Shown: positions 16,727 to 26,994, counted from the first letter of the stretch. The stretch is DNA of 64,000 nt from Arthrobacter sp. ERGS1:01 (GCF_001281315.1 NZ_CP012479.1:558001-622000); one strand, 5' to 3'. Made by a program: numbers and translations. The notes: generated from the letters alone by a model not told the origin.

Positions 16727-18034
16727 TTGGAACTGACCGCAAACACCCCCCAACAGCTGCGCCACACCAACATGAGCGCGGTGCTGGCCGTCATGCGCCG
16801 CTCCGCCGCCGTCACCGGCACCGACCTCATCGAGGCCACGGGACTGGCCCGCGCCACGGTCATCGCCGTGTGTGACGACCTGATCCACGCCGGCTGGGTC
16901 CGCGAACTTCCCGCCCAACGACCGGTATCCGGCGTGCAAAAGGGGCGCCCCGCCAGGGTGTTTGAGTTCGACGCCGGAGCCGGGGTGGTGCTTGGCATCG
17001 ACTTTGGCGTCACCAAGACCACGGCGCTCGTGGCCGACCTCAAGGGCCGGACGCTCGCCAAGTCAACGGAAATCTTCGGCGACACCGCCGAATCCGTGGA
17101 GGGCCGGCTGGCCACGATCGACAGGGCGCTGAGGGCGGCGCTCGCAGCTGCCGGCGTGGCGCCCGAGGCAGTGCTGGTGGCCGGCGTGGGAATCGCGGCG
17201 CCCGTGGCCCGTTCGGGGGAAATCTCCCACGGCCAGGCCTTTTGGGAAAACTTCGACATTGGCATCCAGGAAAAACTGCGCGACCACTACGGCTGGCCCG
17301 TACTGCTGGGCAATGACGCCAACCTGGCCGCCATGGCCGAACGCTGGCAGGGCGCCGGCACCGGGGTGGACGACCTGGCCGTCATGCTCGCCGGGGAACG
17401 CATCGGCTTTGGCCTGATGGAATCCGGGCGGCTGCTGCACGGCGCCTCCGGCCGCTCGGGAGAGGTGGGCCTGCTGGGCCTGGTCAAGGGCGTGGGGACG
17501 CCGGACGGCATCGCGGCGCTTGCCCGCGAGCTTGCCGTGGAGGAACTTGCCGCCGCGAAGGTCGCCGCGGATGGGCTTGCCTCGGCTGAATTTACCGTGG
17601 CGGCGCCCGGCGCGGCGTCGTCTTCGGCGCCCGTCCGGGAATCAGCACCGCATTTAGCACCGCATCCCGCAAAGCCGTCGCTGCTGGCGGCCCTGCCGGC
17701 GGACGCCATCGGTGCCGAGGACGTCTTTGCGGCCGCGCAGGCCGGGGATGCCGTGGCCCGGCGGGTCCTTGACCGGATTGCCCGCCGGATGGGCCGCGTC
17801 ATCGCGCTCATGGGAACCTTCCTCGACCCGGAGCTGGTGGTGATCGGGGGAGCCGTATCGGCGTCGTCGGCCGTGCTCCTGGAACCCCTGCGCCAGGAGT
17901 TGGCCGCGTTCATGACCACCCCGCCCAGGGTGGCGGTCTCCACCCTCGGCGACGCGATCGTGACGCTGGGCGCCGTGCGGCTTGCCCTTGATTACGTGGA
18001 GAAGAACGCGCTGGACCTGCTGCCCCGCAGTTAG
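16727..18034 (+). CDS. ROK-family transcriptional regulator
   Basis: About 435 residues: N-terminal winged helix (about 10-80, TGTDLIEATGLARATVIAVC is the helix-turn-helix), then a ROK domain beginning VLGIDFGVTKTTALV with LLGNDANLAAMAE. The usual ROK zinc motif (GHxxxxxxGxxCxCG) is not visible. Instead a low-complexity Ala/Pro-rich insert occupies about residues 280-325. It probably represses the divergent alpha-glucoside operon and is released by sugar or sugar phosphate. The start is TTG 16727 after AAGGGG. A very strong hairpin follows the gene. Confidence 0.82.
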   Translation: MELTANTPQQLRHTNMSAVLAVMRRSAAVTGTDLIEATGLARATVIAVCDDLIHAGWVRELPAQRPVSGVQKGRPARVFEFDAGAGVVLGIDFGVTKTTALVADLKGRTLAKSTEIFGDTAESVEGRLATIDRALRAALAAAGVAPEAVLVAGVGIAAPVARSGEISHGQAFWENFDIGIQEKLRDHYGWPVLLGNDANLAAMAERWQGAGTGVDDLAVMLAGERIGFGLMESGRLLHGASGRSGEVGLLGLVKGVGTPDGIAALARELAVEELAAAKVAADGLASAEFTVAAPGAASSSAPVRESAPHLAPHPAKPSLLAALPADAIGAEDVFAAAQAGDAVARRVLDRIARRMGRVIALMGTFLDPELVVIGGAVSASSAVLLEPLRQELAAFMTTPPRVAVSTLGDAIVTLGAVRLALDYVEKNALDLLPRS

Positions 18035-18067
18035 CCGGCATGGCCGGGGCTCCCGCGTACGATCCGC

Positions 18068-18116
18068 GGTGCAGCTATTGCGGGCCGGGGTCACGCCGGC
18101 CCGCAATAGCTGCACC
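18068..18116 (+). terminator. Perfect 21-bp hairpin after the ROK gene
   Basis: Two 21-base arms (18068-18088 and 18096-18116) are exact complements around a 7-base loop (GGTCACG). It lies 33 bases past the ROK stop. No T-run follows, which is common for actinobacterial terminators. From 18117 to 18393 I see no gene; the stretch is very GC-rich in its second half and should contain the promoter and leader of the long cluster that follows. Confidence 0.6.
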
Positions 18117-18393
18117 GCCGAATCCGTCGGGCCCCGAACGGCCTCTAAGAATTAACCCATCAAGTGGATCAATCGGCTAGGATGGGGGCGCACCCCGCCG
18201 AGATCGTAGGGGGAGAAGTCCCCATTGCCGCCGGCCGGATGACCCGGACAGACTAAACGATGGGGGCGCGGGCCTCGCCGCAGTCGCAGCGCAGTTGCAG
18301 TGCTGGCCCCGCAGCGCCACCGCAGCGGCACCGCGCGGCGGTACACAGCAGGTTCACGGCCGGTCCTGGGGGTCGGATTAGCAAGGGTTTTTC

Positions 18394-21300
18394 ATGGCAT
18401 TGAACGCGTTATTCACCAAGTCCGCCGGCAGGAAGCAGGTCTTTTCGGCGTCCCTGGCCGCGGTGGTGACGGCCGCAGTGGTGACGGGAGCCATCATTTA
18501 CCCGGGTTTCACCACCGCCGACGTCGACCTCAATGACGGCAGTGTGTGGGTGACCAACCGTTCCGCCGGTCTCGTGGGGCACCTCAACGACCAGTCGAAG
18601 GTCCTTGACGGCGGATTCACCGCAACCACGTCCACTTTTGACGTCATCCAGAACGCCGACAACGTCTTCATGGGCGGCGACGGCGGCAACCTGCTCAACC
18701 CCGTCAACGTCCCCATGATGGCCATGTCCTCGGAGACCAACCTCGGCGGCGGCAAGGCGACGTCCCAGGGCACCGGGATCGTCGCGCTCACCGACGCCGG
18801 GCAGGGCAAGGTGTGGGCCATGTCCAACGCCGACGTCCCCGGCTTCAGCGACAAGACGAGCGCCCCGATCCTCAAGGGCCTGGAAAACGCCGTCTCCGTC
18901 ACGGCCCCCGACGACACCATCTACACGCTCGATGCCGGGACCGGTGAGCTGATCAGCACCGTATTGAACGACGCCGGCAAGATCGCCTCGCAGGACCGGG
19001 CCAAGGTCAACGGGCTGGCCGGCTTGAAGGACGTTCAGCTCACCGTCGCCGGCGGCAAGCCCGTAGCGTTCTCCGCCGAGGCCGGAAAGCTCTTCCTGCC
19101 GGGGGAGAAGGAGGTCCCGGTGCCCGACGCCGACGGCGCCCTGCTCCAGCAACCGTCGGCCGACGCAAGCTTCGTGGCGTTGGAAACCGCCACCGGACTG
19201 CTGACCCAGCCGCTCGACGGATCGGCCGGCAAGCTCCTCAAGCTCGGCACCACGGGCAAGGCCGTGGCCCCTGTGGTGCAGGGCGCCTGCGTCCACGCCG
19301 CCTGGTCCGGGGCCAACAAATACGTCCGTTCCTGCGACGGAGCAGGGCAGCTGACGGACATTCCCAAGGCCGGCGGCCAGTCCGCGTTCGTATTCCGCAA
19401 GAACCGCGACGTCGTCGTGCTCAACGACGTGAACAGCGGCAATGTGTGGCTCGTCAATCAAAACCTGATGCTCGTCAATAACTGGGATGACCTCAAGGCG
19501 GATTTGAAAAAGGCCGACAACGCCGACAAGGACTCCGCCGACCCCACCGTTGTCAACACCCTGCCGGACAGGACCAAACCCAACCGCCCGCCCATCGCCA
19601 CACCGGATGAATTCGGCGTCAGGGCCGGCAAGACCACCATCCTGCCGGTACTCTTCAACGACTCCGATCCCGACGGCGACGTCCTGACCGTCGAGGCGCC
19701 GGCCGTCAATCCGTCCGTGGGCGCGGTGCAGTCCATCTATGGCGGCACAGGCCTGCAAATTTCCGTCCCCGACGGCAAGCGCGGATCCGGCACGTTCGGC
19801 TACCTGGCCAACGACGGCCGCGGCGGCAGGGACCGCGCCGACGTCACCGTGCGTGTGGTGCCTCCGGGGGAAAACTCCGCCCCGCGCAGCATGCGGGACT
19901 CGACCCTCGTGGTGGAGCAGGGCCAAACCGCCAGCCTGAACGTGCTCTCGGACTGGATCGACCCCGACGGGGACGACATCTTCCTGACCGGCGCCGTCTC
20001 CGACGACGGCTCCGCGAGCATCAAGACCAGCCCCGACGGCGTGCTGAAATACACCGACGACGGTGAAAAAACCGGCCAGAAAACCATGACTATCTCCGTC
20101 TCCGACGGCCAGGCCATCACCGAACGCAAGGTCAAGGTCCGGGTGCTGCCCGGCGGCACCGTCCCGCCCGTGGCCAACGCCGACTTCTTCCGCGCCGTGG
20201 CCGGCCAGCCCATCGTGCTGGCCCCGCTCAAGAACGATCTGGACCCGGCCGGCGGCACCCTGCGCCTGGCCAGCGTCTCAAAACCCTCCAATGCCACGGT
20301 GTCCAAGATCGCCGACAACGGCACCGTCACATTCACGGCGCCGTCGGCCGGCCAATATTATCTCGACTACCAGGTCACCAACGGGCCCATGAGCGCCACC
20401 GGACTGATCCGGGTCGACGTCGTGAGTGCCAGCAACGCCGGCCTGCCCGTGGCCGTGAAGGACTTGGCCATGCTGCCGTCGGGCGGCTCGGTCCTGGTGG
20501 ACGTGCTGGGCAATGACACCGACCCCGCCGGCGGCGTGCTGGTGGTCCAGTCGGTGGATGTCCCGGACGGTGCGCCCGTCTCGGCCACCATCATCGACCG
20601 GGACATCATCAAGCTCAGCGATGTCCGCGGCCTCAGCGGCACCCTCAGCGTGAAGTACACCATCTCCAACGGCACGGGCAGTGCGGTGGGGGAGATCGCC
20701 GTCATCCGCATCCCCGCAGCGGACAAGCTGCTGCCCCCGCGGGTGGAGCCCGACACCGCCACGGTGCGGGTGGGCGACATCGTCAGCATCCCCGTGCTGG
20801 AGAACGACGTCGACCCCAACGGTGAGGTGCTTAAGTCACCCGTCGTGGCGGAGGCCGGAAACCCGGCGTTCGGGAAGTTGTTCACCGACCAGAACCAGCT
20901 GCGCTTCATCGCCGGGACCACGCCCAAGACCGTCGAGGGCGTCTACAAGGTGGCCAACAGTTCGGGCCAGTTTGCCTCCGCGCAGGTCACCGTCACCATC
21001 GTCGCGGCCGACCCCGAACACAACCTGCCGCCCGCACCGAAGAGCCTGACCGGCCGGGTCATCGCCGGCGACCAGGTCAAGATTCCGGTGCCGCTGAACG
21101 GGATCGACCCCGAGGGCGATTCCGTGGAACTCGTGGGGATCGACAAGGCGCCCACCCTTGGCACGGCAGAGACCGGCAACGGCTACATCTTCTACACGGC
21201 CGGCGGCAGCTCCACGGGCACCGACTCCTTCACCTACCGGGTGCGGGACAGGCTCGGCGCCGAGGCCACGGGCCGCGTCGAGGTGGGCGTGGCCCCGCCC

Positions 21301-24300
21301 CTGGACATCAACCACCCGCCCGTCACGGAGGACGACTTCATCACGATCCGCCCCGGGCGCAAGGTGGCCCTCGATGTGGCGCTCAATGACTCCGATCCCG
21401 ACGGCGGCCGGCTCGGCGTGGTCAAGAACGGCTTCAAGGGACCGCAGGAAATGGCGCCCACCGTCAACGCCAAGGGCCTCGTGGTGGTGACAAGCCCGCG
21501 CGAACCCGGCACCGCAACCATGATGTACACCGTGGCCGACAAATTTGGCGCAAAAGCCACCGGCAACATCCGCATGACCGTCACGCCCGACGCCCCGCTG
21601 AAGGCACCCATTGCCCGCGACGACAGGGTCACCGTCAAGGCGATGCTGGGCCGGAACACGGTGGACGTACCCGTGTTGGAAAACGACTCCGATCCCGACG
21701 GAGTGACGGAGGCGCTGAAGGTCTCCCTGACGTCCGTGCCCGGCAAGCCCCCGGCACAAGCCACCGTCACCTCCGAAGGCGCCGTCCGCGTGGTGCTGGG
21801 ACCGGCCGATCAGATGATCCCGTACACGATCACCGACCAGGACGGACTCAAGGCCACGGCCGTGATCTGGGTGCCGGGCCTGGCCAAGCAGTACCCCGTG
21901 CTGGGCAAGACCGACGTCATCCGGGTGACGGCCGGCCAGAGCGCCGTCTTGAAACTTGCCGACTACGTCAAGGTCCGTGAGGGCCGCAAGCCGCGCCTGA
22001 CCGAGGCGTCCAAGATTTCGCTGCTGGGCGCCGCGAACACCAACGCGATCGTCGGCGACGGTGCGGGCATCAACTATGCCGCGAGCCCGTCGTTCTACGG
22101 CCCCGGATCCATCACCTTCGAGGTCACCGACGGCACCGGCCCGGACGATCCCAACGGGCTGAAGGCGACGCTGACGGTCATGACCCTGGTGGATCCGGCC
22201 CCGTCGGCGAAGAAGGATCCCAAGAAGTCCGAGAAGAAGAACACGCCGCCCACCTTTACCGGTTCGACGCTTGAGGTGCCGCAGCAGGAGACCGCAACCC
22301 TCGACGTCGGCCCGCTGGCCTTTGACGTCGACCCGGGGGACAAGGACAAGTTCGCATTCTCGCTGGCCGGGGCCGCCCCCGCGGGGTTCAAGGTGTCCCT
22401 GAAGGGCAGCGTCCTGACCGTCTCGCAGGCCGACGGCACCCGGGTTGGCGTCACGGGCACCGCGCACGTGCAGGTCAGCGATGGCAGCAACGCCCCCGTT
22501 GGCGCGGACATCCTGCTGCGGGCGACGTCGTCGTCCCGGCCGCTGGCCGTCGCCAACGACGACGTGGTCCCCAACGCCCATGCCGGCCGCCCGGAGGTGG
22601 TCCAGGTCCTGAAGAACGATGTAAACCCGTTCCCGGATACCCCGTTGAAGGTGGTGGGGACGTCCGTCGAGACCGGCAGTGCCGGCATCACCGTCACCAA
22701 TACCGGCGATTCCGTGTCCGTGAACACCTCCGACAGCTACAAGGGCACGGTGGTGGTCCGCTACATCGTCGCGGACAAGACCGCCGACCCGGACAGGTAC
22801 GCCAACGGGCGAATCCGCATCACCGTCAAGGGCCGCCCGGACGCGCCCGTCAAGCCCGTGGTGCTGGAGGAAAAGGACAAGGCGGTGCTGCTGACCTGGG
22901 ATCCGCCGGCGGACAACGGCGAGGCCATCACCAAATACACGGTGGCCTGGAGCGGCGGCAGCCAGGACTGCGCCACCAACACCTGCACCATCACGGGCCT
23001 GAAGAACGCCCGGCCGTACAAGTTCACCGTCACGGCCACGAACGACGTCGGCACCTCCCCGGCGTCGCCGGCTTCGGCCAGTGCCACGCCGGACACGATT
23101 CCGGACACTCCCGCGGCCCCGACCACCACGTTTGGCGACGGACAGGTGGACGTGCACTGGGTGACGCCGGTGGGCGAGTTCTCGCCGGTCACCAAGTTCA
23201 ACGTGCAAATTTCCCCCGTCCCGGCCGGCCAGAACGGTCAAAAGACCGCGGTGACCGGCAATTCGCTGCCGTGGACGGGGCTGGAGAACGGCACCGAGTA
23301 CCAGTTCCGGGTCCAGGCCATCAACCGTGCGCCCAAGCCCTCCGAATGGAGCCCGTACTCGGAATCGGTGGTCCCGGCGGGACTGCCCGACGTGCCCGTG
23401 GCGCCCACCGTGGCGACACAGCCGGCCGTGGGCTCCAACAGCCAGGTCAGCGTGTCCTGGCCCGAACCGTTCCTCAACGGCGCCCCCATCACCTCGTACG
23501 AGGTGGAACGCTCGGGCGGCGGGCAGGCGGCCGTGACGCAGAAGGTCACCTCGCCGGAGGCCACTTTCTCGGTCAACACCTCCACCGAGGGCTACCAATA
23601 CCGGGTCAAGGCCGCCAACAAGGCCGGCACCACGGCGTACGGCGCCAAGTCCGCGCCGCAGCGTGCCCTGGGCAAGATCGCCCAAATGCAGCCACCGTCC
23701 CTGGCCCTGGTGGGGACCGGCGGCTCCGGCGGCCAGGTCAGGGTCACCTATGCGGCGCTGTCCGGCAACCAGCTCAACGGCTACGCAGGCAGCGAGGTCA
23801 GCTATTGCGTGCGGCTCTCCACGACCGGCGAGACCTGCGGGGTGGCGTCCGGAGCCGTACTGTCCACGCCCAACGGCGCGGCCGTCTATGCGAATGTCTA
23901 TGCGGCACCCAACAGCGGCGCGGCCCAGCGCGGCGACGCTTCGGCGGCCTCGGCGCAGGTAACGCCGTACGGCGTTCCGCTGCAACCTTCCGTGGACGGC
24001 TCCACGGCGCCGGCACAGCAAAAAACCGTGAGCTGGAGCTGGGGTGCGGCCAACGCCAACGGCAGCGCGGTGACCCGCTACGACGTCAGCCTCAATGGCG
24101 GCGGATGGTCTTCCGTGGACAAGGCGCGCAGCTACTCCCATGGCACCTCCGGCTACGGGGACGCGGCCACGCTGAGCGTGCGGGCCTGCAACGCGGGCGG
24201 TTGCGGTGCCGGTTCGCCGGCCGTCACGTCCCGCGCCGGCTCGGCGCCCCCGCCGCCCGTCACGGAATGGTCCATGACCCACAATGTGGGCAACCGAACG

Positions 24301-24552
24301 TGCATGGATGCGCTGGGCAGCACCCACTGGGTTAACAACACGTGCAGCAGCTCCAGTTACTGGCTGGACCCGGGCGACACCATCCAAACCAACTGTTACG
24401 TCAACCGCAGCGGCTCGACACCGGGAAAATGGTACCGCCAGCAAAGCGGTCCCAATGCCGGAAATAACGGATTGTTTGCCCGGTACGACTCCTTCAGTGC
24501 CGGCCAGCGCAGCCAGCCGATCCCCGAATGTCCGCAGCCGCATGGCTGGTAG
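18394..24552 (+). CDS. Giant membrane-anchored Ig-like/fibronectin type III protein (PFNA-cluster FN3 protein)
   Basis: A 2,052-residue protein. One membrane segment near the N-terminus (about 18-36) probably anchors it with the rest outside. Residues about 45-380 contain repeated short motifs (DGSVWVTNRSAGLV, IYTLDAGTGEL, SGNVWLVNQ) that suggest a beta-propeller. From about 396 to 1,480 there are about ten cadherin-like/Ig-like repeats of roughly 95 residues (NDSDPDGDVLTV type, possible calcium sites). FN3 domains follow to about 1,950, then a tail with four Cys. Likely a cell-surface adhesin or sensor. It heads the ten-gene cluster and matches the FN3 component of the bifidobacterial PFNA clusters. 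AAGGG precedes the ATG. Confidence 0.85.
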   Translation: MALNALFTKSAGRKQVFSASLAAVVTAAVVTGAIIYPGFTTADVDLNDGSVWVTNRSAGLVGHLNDQSKVLDGGFTATTSTFDVIQNADNVFMGGDGGNLLNPVNVPMMAMSSETNLGGGKATSQGTGIVALTDAGQGKVWAMSNADVPGFSDKTSAPILKGLENAVSVTAPDDTIYTLDAGTGELISTVLNDAGKIASQDRAKVNGLAGLKDVQLTVAGGKPVAFSAEAGKLFLPGEKEVPVPDADGALLQQPSADASFVALETATGLLTQPLDGSAGKLLKLGTTGKAVAPVVQGACVHAAWSGANKYVRSCDGAGQLTDIPKAGGQSAFVFRKNRDVVVLNDVNSGNVWLVNQNLMLVNNWDDLKADLKKADNADKDSADPTVVNTLPDRTKPNRPPIATPDEFGVRAGKTTILPVLFNDSDPDGDVLTVEAPAVNPSVGAVQSIYGGTGLQISVPDGKRGSGTFGYLANDGRGGRDRADVTVRVVPPGENSAPRSMRDSTLVVEQGQTASLNVLSDWIDPDGDDIFLTGAVSDDGSASIKTSPDGVLKYTDDGEKTGQKTMTISVSDGQAITERKVKVRVLPGGTVPPVANADFFRAVAGQPIVLAPLKNDLDPAGGTLRLASVSKPSNATVSKIADNGTVTFTAPSAGQYYLDYQVTNGPMSATGLIRVDVVSASNAGLPVAVKDLAMLPSGGSVLVDVLGNDTDPAGGVLVVQSVDVPDGAPVSATIIDRDIIKLSDVRGLSGTLSVKYTISNGTGSAVGEIAVIRIPAADKLLPPRVEPDTATVRVGDIVSIPVLENDVDPNGEVLKSPVVAEAGNPAFGKLFTDQNQLRFIAGTTPKTVEGVYKVANSSGQFASAQVTVTIVAADPEHNLPPAPKSLTGRVIAGDQVKIPVPLNGIDPEGDSVELVGIDKAPTLGTAETGNGYIFYTAGGSSTGTDSFTYRVRDRLGAEATGRVEVGVAPPLDINHPPVTEDDFITIRPGRKVALDVALNDSDPDGGRLGVVKNGFKGPQEMAPTVNAKGLVVVTSPREPGTATMMYTVADKFGAKATGNIRMTVTPDAPLKAPIARDDRVTVKAMLGRNTVDVPVLENDSDPDGVTEALKVSLTSVPGKPPAQATVTSEGAVRVVLGPADQMIPYTITDQDGLKATAVIWVPGLAKQYPVLGKTDVIRVTAGQSAVLKLADYVKVREGRKPRLTEASKISLLGAANTNAIVGDGAGINYAASPSFYGPGSITFEVTDGTGPDDPNGLKATLTVMTLVDPAPSAKKDPKKSEKKNTPPTFTGSTLEVPQQETATLDVGPLAFDVDPGDKDKFAFSLAGAAPAGFKVSLKGSVLTVSQADGTRVGVTGTAHVQVSDGSNAPVGADILLRATSSSRPLAVANDDVVPNAHAGRPEVVQVLKNDVNPFPDTPLKVVGTSVETGSAGITVTNTGDSVSVNTSDSYKGTVVVRYIVADKTADPDRYANGRIRITVKGRPDAPVKPVVLEEKDKAVLLTWDPPADNGEAITKYTVAWSGGSQDCATNTCTITGLKNARPYKFTVTATNDVGTSPASPASASATPDTIPDTPAAPTTTFGDGQVDVHWVTPVGEFSPVTKFNVQISPVPAGQNGQKTAVTGNSLPWTGLENGTEYQFRVQAINRAPKPSEWSPYSESVVPAGLPDVPVAPTVATQPAVGSNSQVSVSWPEPFLNGAPITSYEVERSGGGQAAVTQKVTSPEATFSVNTSTEGYQYRVKAANKAGTTAYGAKSAPQRALGKIAQMQPPSLALVGTGGSGGQVRVTYAALSGNQLNGYAGSEVSYCVRLSTTGETCGVASGAVLSTPNGAAVYANVYAAPNSGAAQRGDASAASAQVTPYGVPLQPSVDGSTAPAQQKTVSWSWGAANANGSAVTRYDVSLNGGGWSSVDKARSYSHGTSGYGDAATLSVRACNAGGCGAGSPAVTSRAGSAPPPPVTEWSMTHNVGNRTCMDALGSTHWVNNTCSSSSYWLDPGDTIQTNCYVNRSGSTPGKWYRQQSGPNAGNNGLFARYDSFSAGQRSQPIPECPQPHGW

Positions 24553-24669
24553 GGACGTACCGCCTCACGGGCAACGCCAAAAGGTGAACAAACCAGGCCT
24601 GCCATTGCCCGGGCAGGCCGAACGCAACACAAGACCAACATGAGCACCAATGAAAGAGGAGCCACCTCC

Positions 24670-25640
24670 ATGTCCATGACTCCGGAACAGGCCACCTGGT
24701 TCGCCGGAACCTTCGAGAAGCTGGTGGCCAATGTGGGCCAGGCTGTGCTGGGCAAGACGCACGTGGTCAGCCTGACGCTGTCCGCCATGCTGGCCGAGGG
24801 CCACGTCCTGTTCGAGGACGCCCCCGGCACGGGCAAGACCATGCTGGCGAGGGCGCTGTCGGCCACGGTCAAGGGCTCCCATTCGCGGATCCAGTTCACC
24901 CCTGATTTGCTGCCCTCCGACGTCACGGGTGTCACCATCTATGACCAAAAAACGCAGGTCTTCGAATTCCACAAGGGACCCATCTTCGCCACGATCGTGC
25001 TGGCCGATGAGATCAACAGGGCCTCCCCGAAGACGCAGTCGGCGCTTTTGGAGGTCATGGAGGAATCCCGCGTCACGGTGGACGGCACCAGCTACGAGAC
25101 GGGCCGGCCGTTCATGGTCCTGGCCACGCAGAACCCCATTGAGCAGGCCGGCACCTACCGGCTGCCCGAGGCCCAGCTGGACCGCTTCCTGATCAAGACC
25201 TCGATCGGCTACCCGGACCACGCGTCCACGGTGCAGCTGCTCTCCGGCGCCGGCCAGCGGGACCGCACCTCCTCCCTGCAAGCCATCATCACGCCGTCGG
25301 CCGTGGCGGAAATGGCGGACCTTGCCGCGACCACGCACACCGACGGCTCGGTGCTTGAATACATTTCGCGCCTGTGCGAGGAAACCCGCAATGCGCCCGA
25401 GACCCGCCTTGGCGTCTCGGTGCGCGGCGCCATCGCCATGGTCCGCATGGCCAAGGTGTGGGCCGCCGCCAAGGGCCGCAACTACGTCCTGCCCGACGAC
25501 GTGAAGGAGCTGGCCCCCTACGTGTGGACGCACCGTTTCGTCATGGACCCGGAGGCCGAATTTGCCGGCGCCACCCCGAGATGGTGCTCGGCCGGGTCCT
25601 GGCCGAGGTGGCCGCGCCGCAGCAGCGCGCTACGGCCTGA
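24670..25640 (+). CDS. MoxR-family AAA+ ATPase, frameshifted near its 3' end as given
   Basis: A MoxR ATPase: Walker A APGTGKT, Walker B VLADEINRA, sensor ATQNP. ATG 24670 is preceded by GAGGAG at eight-base spacing. As written, the frame shifts after FAGATP (base 25578) and would run on into the DUF58 gene as one 784-codon ORF. In the -1 frame the expected MoxR ending (EMVLGRVLAEVAAPQQ) continues to TGA 25640. Adding one G after 25578 gives 323 codons, the normal MoxR length. DUF58 has its own ribosome binding site, so a genuine fusion is unlikely. MoxR proteins are chaperone-like ATPases that act with DUF58/VWA partners. Confidence 0.85.
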
Positions 25641-25662
25641 GCGGGGCATCTTGAGGGAGAGC

Positions 25663-26994
25663 ATGACCATCACATCCGGCATGGGGAAGGCCCGGGCCGC
25701 CCTGGCGCGCCCGTTCCATCGCGACGGAACCCCCACCCGTCTGCACCCCACCTCGCTGTGGGCCGAGGTTGACAAGGTGGCGGGGCTCTACGCAGCACCC
25801 GTCTGGGCCGCGGTCCGCGGCCGGCTTGGGCGCCTCGCCCTGCCCGTGGTGGGTACGTTCAGCGCACTGGGCGCCACGGTGCTGGGTGCTGCGGTGCTGC
25901 TCTGGATCGTGGGGGCGGCCTACGGGTGGCAGGAGGCCAAGGTGGCCGCGCTGATGGCCACGCTGCTCCTTGTCCTGGCTGTCGCGTTCATCCTGGGCAC
26001 CACCCGGTACGCCGTCACGCTCGACCTGGCCCGGACCCGGGTGGCGGTGGGGGACAACGCCGTGGGCAGCATCTCCGTGGCAAATGCGTCCCCGCGCGCC
26101 ATCCTGCCTGCAGCGCTGGAACTGCCGGTGGGCCAGGCCACGGCACTCTTCCACCTGCCCCGGATGAAACCGGCCGACGTCCACGAGGACCTCTTCACGA
26201 TTCCCACCGCCCGCCGCGCCGTCATCACCGTGGGCCCGGTCCGTTCGGTGCGGGCCGACCCCTTGCGCCTGCTGCGCCGCCAACTGGTATGGACCGACCC
26301 CACCCTGCTGTACGTCCACCCGCGGACGACGGCGCTGGACGGTCCCGCCGCCGGCTTCCTGAAGGACCTTGAGGGGCTTCCCACCACCGAACTTTCCAGC
26401 GCCGACGTCTCCTTCCATGCTCTGCGGGACTACGTGCCGGGCGATGACCGCCGCCACATCCACTGGAAAACCACCGCCCGCACCGGCAAGCTGATGGTGC
26501 GCCAATTTGAGGAGACCCGCCGCGCCCACCTGGCCGTGGCCTTGTCCGTCAACACCGAGGAATACGTCCACGACGACGATCTTGAACTGGCGATCTCCGC
26601 CGCCGCATCCCTGGGACGGGCCGCCATCAAGGAATACCGTGAGCTCAGCGTCGTCACCCAGCGCGGCCCCATCCGCTGCGAAACCGGCAAGAACCTGCTC
26701 GACGACATGACGCGGCTGGCCGGCCACGCCCGGCGCGGCACGGCCGTCGACCTGGCCCGTTCGCTGTCCGACTCGGTGCCCAACGCCTCCGTGGTGTTCC
26801 TCGTGGTGGGCTCCAAGGTCACCCCGGCACAGCTGCGCAGCGCGGCCGCCGCGGTGCCGCCGGGCGTGCGGGCCTTCGCCATCCGCTGCCATGCCGGCGC
26901 GGAGCCGGCCCGGGCCGGCATTGCCGACCTCACCGTCCTGACCCTCGGCGACCTTGCCGACCTGCCCGTGCTGCTGCGCAAGGCCATCGCATGA
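25663..26994 (+). CDS. DUF58 domain membrane protein
   Basis: A 443-residue protein with two or three hydrophobic segments in the first 110 residues. The DUF58 core follows, with the signature RDYVPGDDRRHIHWKTTAR near residue 255 and EETR after it. The family is nearly always next to MoxR ATPases and often beside transglutaminase-like membrane proteins, as here. Its biochemical role is unknown; assembly of extracellular or envelope complexes is suspected. GAGGGAG precedes the ATG. The gene ends in an ATGA overlap with the next gene. Confidence 0.85.
   Translation: MTITSGMGKARAALARPFHRDGTPTRLHPTSLWAEVDKVAGLYAAPVWAAVRGRLGRLALPVVGTFSALGATVLGAAVLLWIVGAAYGWQEAKVAALMATLLLVLAVAFILGTTRYAVTLDLARTRVAVGDNAVGSISVANASPRAILPAALELPVGQATALFHLPRMKPADVHEDLFTIPTARRAVITVGPVRSVRADPLRLLRRQLVWTDPTLLYVHPRTTALDGPAAGFLKDLEGLPTTELSSADVSFHALRDYVPGDDRRHIHWKTTARTGKLMVRQFEETRRAHLAVALSVNTEEYVHDDDLELAISAAASLGRAAIKEYRELSVVTQRGPIRCETGKNLLDDMTRLAGHARRGTAVDLARSLSDSVPNASVVFLVVGSKVTPAQLRSAAAAVPPGVRAFAIRCHAGAEPARAGIADLTVLTLGDLADLPVLLRKAIA

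Noticed and set aside
18117..18393. Riboswitch or small RNA in the leader of the giant protein gene
   Set aside because: The sequence is GC-rich with repetitive GCAG/GCCGC stretches, but I found no conserved riboswitch core or strong hairpin beyond the upstream terminator.
20836..24543. A 1,235-codon open frame on the minus strand opposite the giant surface protein
   Set aside because: It is a shadow of GC-rich codons on the plus strand. The plus-strand frame has clear Ig-like and FN3 repeats, and the minus frame shows only His/Gly/Arg-rich sequence.
24640..26994. A genuine MoxR-DUF58 fusion protein
   Set aside because: The MoxR C-terminus is intact in the next frame, the linker in the fused frame is out-of-frame nonsense, and DUF58 has its own ribosome binding site and start.
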